A DNA stretch of 11,807 nucleotides, taken from positions 1-11,807 of the forward strand of contig JAXIUW010194845.1 of the NCBI GenBank assembly GCA_035591015.1, written 5' to 3'. The notes under the pieces were generated by a model that had not been told where the DNA came from, ran no database searches, and was given only the letters and a program-made list of their open reading frames with translations. Each line of letters opens with the position of its first letter. The stretch's first letter is position 1. The stretch is from Cephalothrix simula. Taxonomy: Eukaryota; Nemertea; Palaeonemertea; Archinemertea; Cephalotrichidae. The position numbers and the translations under genes are program-made. This document shows, piece by piece, positions 8,713 through 11,807 of the stretch.

Positions 8713-8746
8713 ATTGATATATCAATTGTAGGCTATCGATAGCCTA
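8713..8746. repeat. Two adjacent perfect palindromes (14 bp and 18 bp)
   Basis: ATTGATATATCAAT (8713-8726) and TAGGCTATCGATAGCCTA (8729-8746) are each perfectly self-complementary and lie two bases apart. The second contains TATCGATA, the fly DRE core; its relevance outside insects is uncertain. They could be protein-binding sites, transposon ends or a cruciform. Confidence 0.65.
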
Positions 8747-8860
8747 AACTTTTTGCGACGCATATCAGAGAAACCAGGCTAAGCTGGAACAAACAAATTT
8801 TGACTAATTTTTTAGGTGAAGGATTCAAACACCCAAATCACTTTCAAATAAAAGGCTTCA

Positions 8861-8947
8861 TTCTAAGGAGCATAAAAACAATTTTACTACCTAATCACGT
8901 CTCCGCTTTCTAAGGAGCATAAAAACAATTTTACTACCTAATCACGT
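8861..8947. repeat. Perfect 40-bp direct repeat, 47-bp period
   Basis: The 40-bp unit starting TTCTAAGGAGCATAAAAACA occurs at 8861-8900 and again, without any difference, at 8908-8947, with the 7-bp spacer CTCCGCT. Perfect identity in a diverged AT-rich setting implies a recent duplication. It could also be an assembly artefact. Confidence 0.85.
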
Positions 8948-8989
8948 TTGGTAAAGTCAACGACAGAAATTCCCAAGTGTGCTTTTTTG

Positions 8990-9230
8990 TCAATGACGTC
9001 ACTGATCGTCCAATCAGGGCACTGATCTGTAATTATGTTGGGCAATGCCCCTAAACATTATCAAGCAAATAAAAGTCTTCATCTCATTTTTCAAACGTAT
9101 TTAATTAACAAAAGTACGGTGATAATGTTTCCAATAATATTATCTATAAAACTATGTTTTCGTTATTTTTAAACCTTCCCTAACTAGTGAATTTTCAATT
9201 AAATGAACTATGGTAGCCAATCAGACAGCG
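8990..9230. promoter_or_regulatory. CRE and CCAAT-box cluster (putative regulatory region)
   Basis: A perfect CRE palindrome TGACGTCA (8994-9001) is followed 8 bases later by CCAATCAG (9010-9017), with another AGCCAATCAG at 9215-9224. These match CREB/ATF and NF-Y sites. Two more CCAATCAG sites lie further on (9921-9928 on the - strand and 11379-11386). No gene in this window starts next to them, so they may be carried by repeats or serve a neighbouring gene outside the window. Confidence 0.3.
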
Positions 9231-10599
9231 AGTATACTGCAAAATTAATAAAAATCTTAATACATGTAAGTCCAAAAAAGTGTAGTTCTTAATAATCCTA
9301 TGTGTAAAACAGAACTATGCTCTGAAATCTTTTGAAATGTGAGCTCTTATTGGCAGGACAATTAGATTACTCAATTGCTGACCCGCGAACTTATCAATAT
9401 ATTTATGAGCTAGTATATTTTGTCGGCTCTCATAGACGGTTTTGATCCACTTCTTTGTATGACAGTCCTATATGCATGTATGCAGCGGACGATGTGTAGA
9501 AACTTTTACTGCCCTATGAAATATTTTTGAAAGTGAAATCTCTTCAAAGAGCACCTTTCGGACAATATTTGCGGCCAAATTGAAGAAGTGTAAATTTAAA
9601 CTGCAATGCATTTCATGAGATTTTTTCTTATTCTGATTATGGTTTTAAAAATAAAATCCTTATAGTTCAAGCTTTTTTCAAATATAGTTTTTCAGTTCAG
9701 GTTTTGCATTGCGTTAATACTAAAAAAGAGTAACTCCGTATGCATAAAAGTGAGGTCTGAAACATGTTAGCAAGAAAATTAAGGAAAGGAAAGATTTTAC
9801 ACTTAAATATACATTACATGTACTATATCAAACCCCAGAGAAATTGATAAAATTGAATAATATTAATGTTGTTTAACGTGACCTTGATTTTCCGTCCGAT
9901 TAATAATGATCTTCAGGATGCTGATTGGAAGAGTAAGAGTTTTTTGAGTAAAGTTTGCCAATTGATTCAAGAAAATAAAACGCTGGTTAATTCTTACGGG
10001 TATAGATCTAGGCAAAAATACGCTTCCATCCAAAATAAATCTTCCGGGACATTCTTCGGGACTTAAAATTTTCATCAGATATAGTATGAACTTTTCCTTG
10101 CTATCAGATGTAGTATGGAATTTTCCTTATTAATTAACTAACTTGCCGTTAAAAATTTTCAAACTAAGTTTGGGTTTTTAGAAAATACAATTTTCAGCGT
10201 CATGATCTTTAGTTTTTTTAAAACTAAATTGAAAATCCCTCCACTAAATATCATTTTTAAAATAAATTTGTTTCAAATTATGCTTAAATCGATAGTAGTC
10301 TTTTAAGTTACTTGTTAAAACATGTTTAGTTAATGTCCAAGTCTAAAGTAGCTCCCATAAAAGGAATAATAATACCCAGCTTCAACTGCTCTTACTTCTA
10401 CATGTAATATTCTGACAATTATATGCACCATAACAGTGCACTGTAGATCTAATCATTATTTTTTGATTTTATATGATCACAATGAACTTGATCATAAATC
10501 AGCCTTTATTTCAAAAGTTTGTCAATTATAGCTAATCACTAAATGTTAACATTGGAATTGGAACTGGCAGATATATAAGCTTAATTAAAAAAACAAAAC
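9231..10599. other. AT-rich region with no supported gene
   Basis: Short open frames overlap on both strands at 9863-10075, but neither shows a domain, signal peptide or membrane segment. The region contains a diverged 29-bp tandem repeat (10073-10130) and several weak self-complementary AT stretches, such as TTTAGTTT/AAACTAAA near 10209-10228. TACATGTA words occur at 9261, 9815 and 10399. Confidence 0.5.
10073..10130. repeat. Diverged 29-bp tandem repeat
   Basis: CATCAGATATAGTATGAACT (from 10073) and TATCAGATGTAGTATGGAAT (from 10102) begin two adjacent 29-bp units agreeing at 23 of 29 positions. This is noncoding simple duplication. Confidence 0.65.
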
Positions 10600-10920
10600 A
10601 AGCTAATCTCATTAGTGTTCTATCGGTACCGGTGTAAAAGGGATGGGTGTCCCCAGGGATTAATGTCCGTCCCAATACATTTTGTATAGGTGACACGAAA
10701 GAAGCTGGTTTTAAATGTTCAACCTGGGGATACATGTCCTCTCACTATTATTTTGTATACAAGGGGACGTTAAAACCTAGGACACTAATTCATATCACAC
10801 CGGTATTTAACTCCGGATAACACATCAGTGCTCAAACCGGTGCACCCTTCCCATCCGGATCGCACGTTGATGCACAAGGAACGTCCTTTCCATGCGTGCA
10901 ATGTGTACTGAACAGCACTG
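10600..10920. other. GC-richer island with mixed short repeats, no recognised gene
   Basis: The composition shifts upward in G+C against its AT-rich surroundings. Short words recur in both orientations: TTAGTGT (10612) and ACACTAAT (10783), ACCGGTGT and CACACCGGT, TGTCCCCAGGG and CCTGGGGATACATGTCC, plus GGGGACGTTAAA. A - strand open frame (10532-10735) covers part of it but matches no family I know. A decayed transposable element fits best; an exon of an unrecognised gene is less likely. Confidence 0.35.
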
Positions 10921-11089
10921 AATGTCTTTTAGCTTAATCATTCAAAAACTTTTGCAGTGAGGCATCTTGAACACTCAAGCTCAGATATTTGCGCTATACT
11001 TTACCGGGGGTATAGTTTCCCTGCTTGGAGGATGGCAGTGAGGGTATATGGTATCTATAATTTTGAAAACCTCCATTATTAGATCATTG

Positions 11090-11120
11090 ATCTTAGTGAC
11101 TCATCACTGACGTCAGACTT
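11090..11120. promoter_or_regulatory. Paired AP-1 and CRE sites
   Basis: TGACTCA (11097-11103), the AP-1 consensus, lies 4 bp from TGACGTCA (11108-11115), the CRE palindrome. Such pairs bind bZIP dimers in animal promoters and enhancers. No adjacent gene is seen, so function is conjectural. Confidence 0.3.
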
Positions 11121-11460
11121 TTTTATGTAAATTTTCCCAAAAATCTTCACGTATGCCAGGTAAAGTAGATGAAAAAATCGCCATACCGATATTGAAAGTG
11201 TAAACTAGGATAACCCTCACATCATGCCTATACCATTTATAAAATACATGGTCTTATATGGCCTTGGCGAAACATGAAAATATTTCAATCAGTCATACAG
11301 TTTGGATCATTCTCACCTCAGATTCATCTGACGGGACTCGTAAATAATGTGGCTAATCTCGCCGCAAAATGAGAAGAGCCAATCAGAACGTGACAGTCCT
11401 TGGTGATGTATTATAATCACATTTAATTCAAATTTTAGCGTAAACCTCATTCCCTCTGAT

Positions 11461-11529
11461 GAGATCGTGGCTCAGTCGGTAGCGTCGGTGTGTCAGTTAG
11501 CGAGTTCGAGTCCCGGCAGAGACTTTTTT
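11461..11529 (+). mobile_element. tRNA-like Pol III promoter, probable SINE head or tRNA pseudogene
   Basis: The segment contains a good box A (TGGCTCAGTCGG, 11468-11479), a good box B (GTTCGAGTC, 11504-11512) and a TTTTTT run (11524-11529) that would end Pol III transcription. Box spacing is close to that of a tRNA gene. The acceptor arms (GAGATCG against CAGAGAC) do not pair, the T-stem has mismatches, and the D-arm seems about two bases short, so this is not a working tRNA. The likeliest source is a tRNA-derived SINE, common in molluscs. The segment beyond the T-run shows no SINE core domain I recognise. Confidence 0.6.
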
Positions 11530-11689
11530 GTTTTTTAAATTTTCCATTTATTTTATCTTTTTGGATATTTTATAAGGTCTTATAACAGGATCACAACCCA
11601 GGAGGTGGGGAGATCGAATAAATCATGTATTTTAAAATTTTAAAAATTTTTCACGAAAGAAAAATCGTAGTAGGCCTACATCGTATTAC

Positions 11690-11807
11690 CGACAAAAATT
11701 TTAGGTTTCACAAACCTGAACATTTTTGGTTGTACAACTTAAAAATTTTTGGTATGTTGGAGCCTCATCAGAAGCCATTACTTGAAAATTTCTGGTTGGT
11801 ACAACCA
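11690..11807. repeat. Cluster of short hairpins beside an AATTTTTGGT-like motif, cut by the window end
   Basis: Four related segments contain an A/T run followed by GGT. Three of them carry a small palindrome: AGGTTT-CAC-AAACCT (11703-11717), GTTGTACAAC (11729-11738) and TGGTTG-GTA-CAACCA (11793-11807). The fourth (11741-11760, AAAAATTTTTGGTATGTTGG) lacks a clear stem. The array reaches the last base and probably continues. It may be part of a degenerate tandem repeat or a transposon end. Confidence 0.5.

Noticed and set aside
8509-8742. 77-codon open frame containing several cysteines and histidines (possible zinc finger)
   Set aside because: The Cys/His spacing does not fit any zinc-finger pattern, and the region consists of a 34-bp duplication that is out of frame with a protein repeat.
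11590-11625. Second, minus-strand tRNA-like box B (ATTCGATCTCCCC)
   Set aside because: No matching box A lies at the expected distance upstream on that strand, so it is probably chance.

Overview
The window looks like AT-rich nuclear DNA from an animal, most likely a marine invertebrate and plausibly a bivalve mollusc. The grounds are one spliced gene with GT-AG boundaries, long AT-rich flanks without bacterial-type gene packing, several fold-back (MITE-like) palindromes, a tRNA-like SINE head, and a high count of the 8-mer TACATGTA. The taxon call is an inference. There is no rRNA gene, CRISPR array, bacterial operon or recognisable viral gene.

Layout. Bases 1-300 hold a long imperfect fold-back element. 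Bases 281-2200 are AT-rich with no convincing gene. A CpG-richer stretch (about 2200-2320) leads into the only confident gene, on the + strand. Exon 1 is 2428-2963, a phase-2 intron is 2964-4652, and a large exon 2 is 4653-6432. Together they encode about 771 residues of a DC-STAMP-domain membrane protein of the DCST1/DCST2 (SPE-42/SPE-49/sneaky) family, whose known members act on sperm in gamete fusion. The intron carries a roughly 75-nt pre-miRNA-like hairpin and a 142-nt fold-back element. Downstream, a 16-bp perfect inverted repeat brackets a 269-bp block. After that come AT-rich DNA (6733-8500), a patch of short duplications and perfect palindromes (8500-8950), and a region with four CCAATCAG boxes and two TGACGTCA sites (about 8990-11390). 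A GC-richer island without a recognised gene lies at 10600-10920. The window ends with a tRNA-like Pol III promoter (11461-11529) and a cluster of short hairpins beside an AATTTTTGGT-like motif that runs off the edge.

The most interesting points are in the DCST-like gene: an unusually long TM1-TM2 loop, a furin-type RTKR motif in the predicted ectodomain, and a C-terminal zinc motif that seems to keep only one of the two RING metal sites. The intronic hairpin is the best candidate for an undescribed RNA. I did not find convincing evidence of an entirely new multi-gene system; only one gene is well supported.
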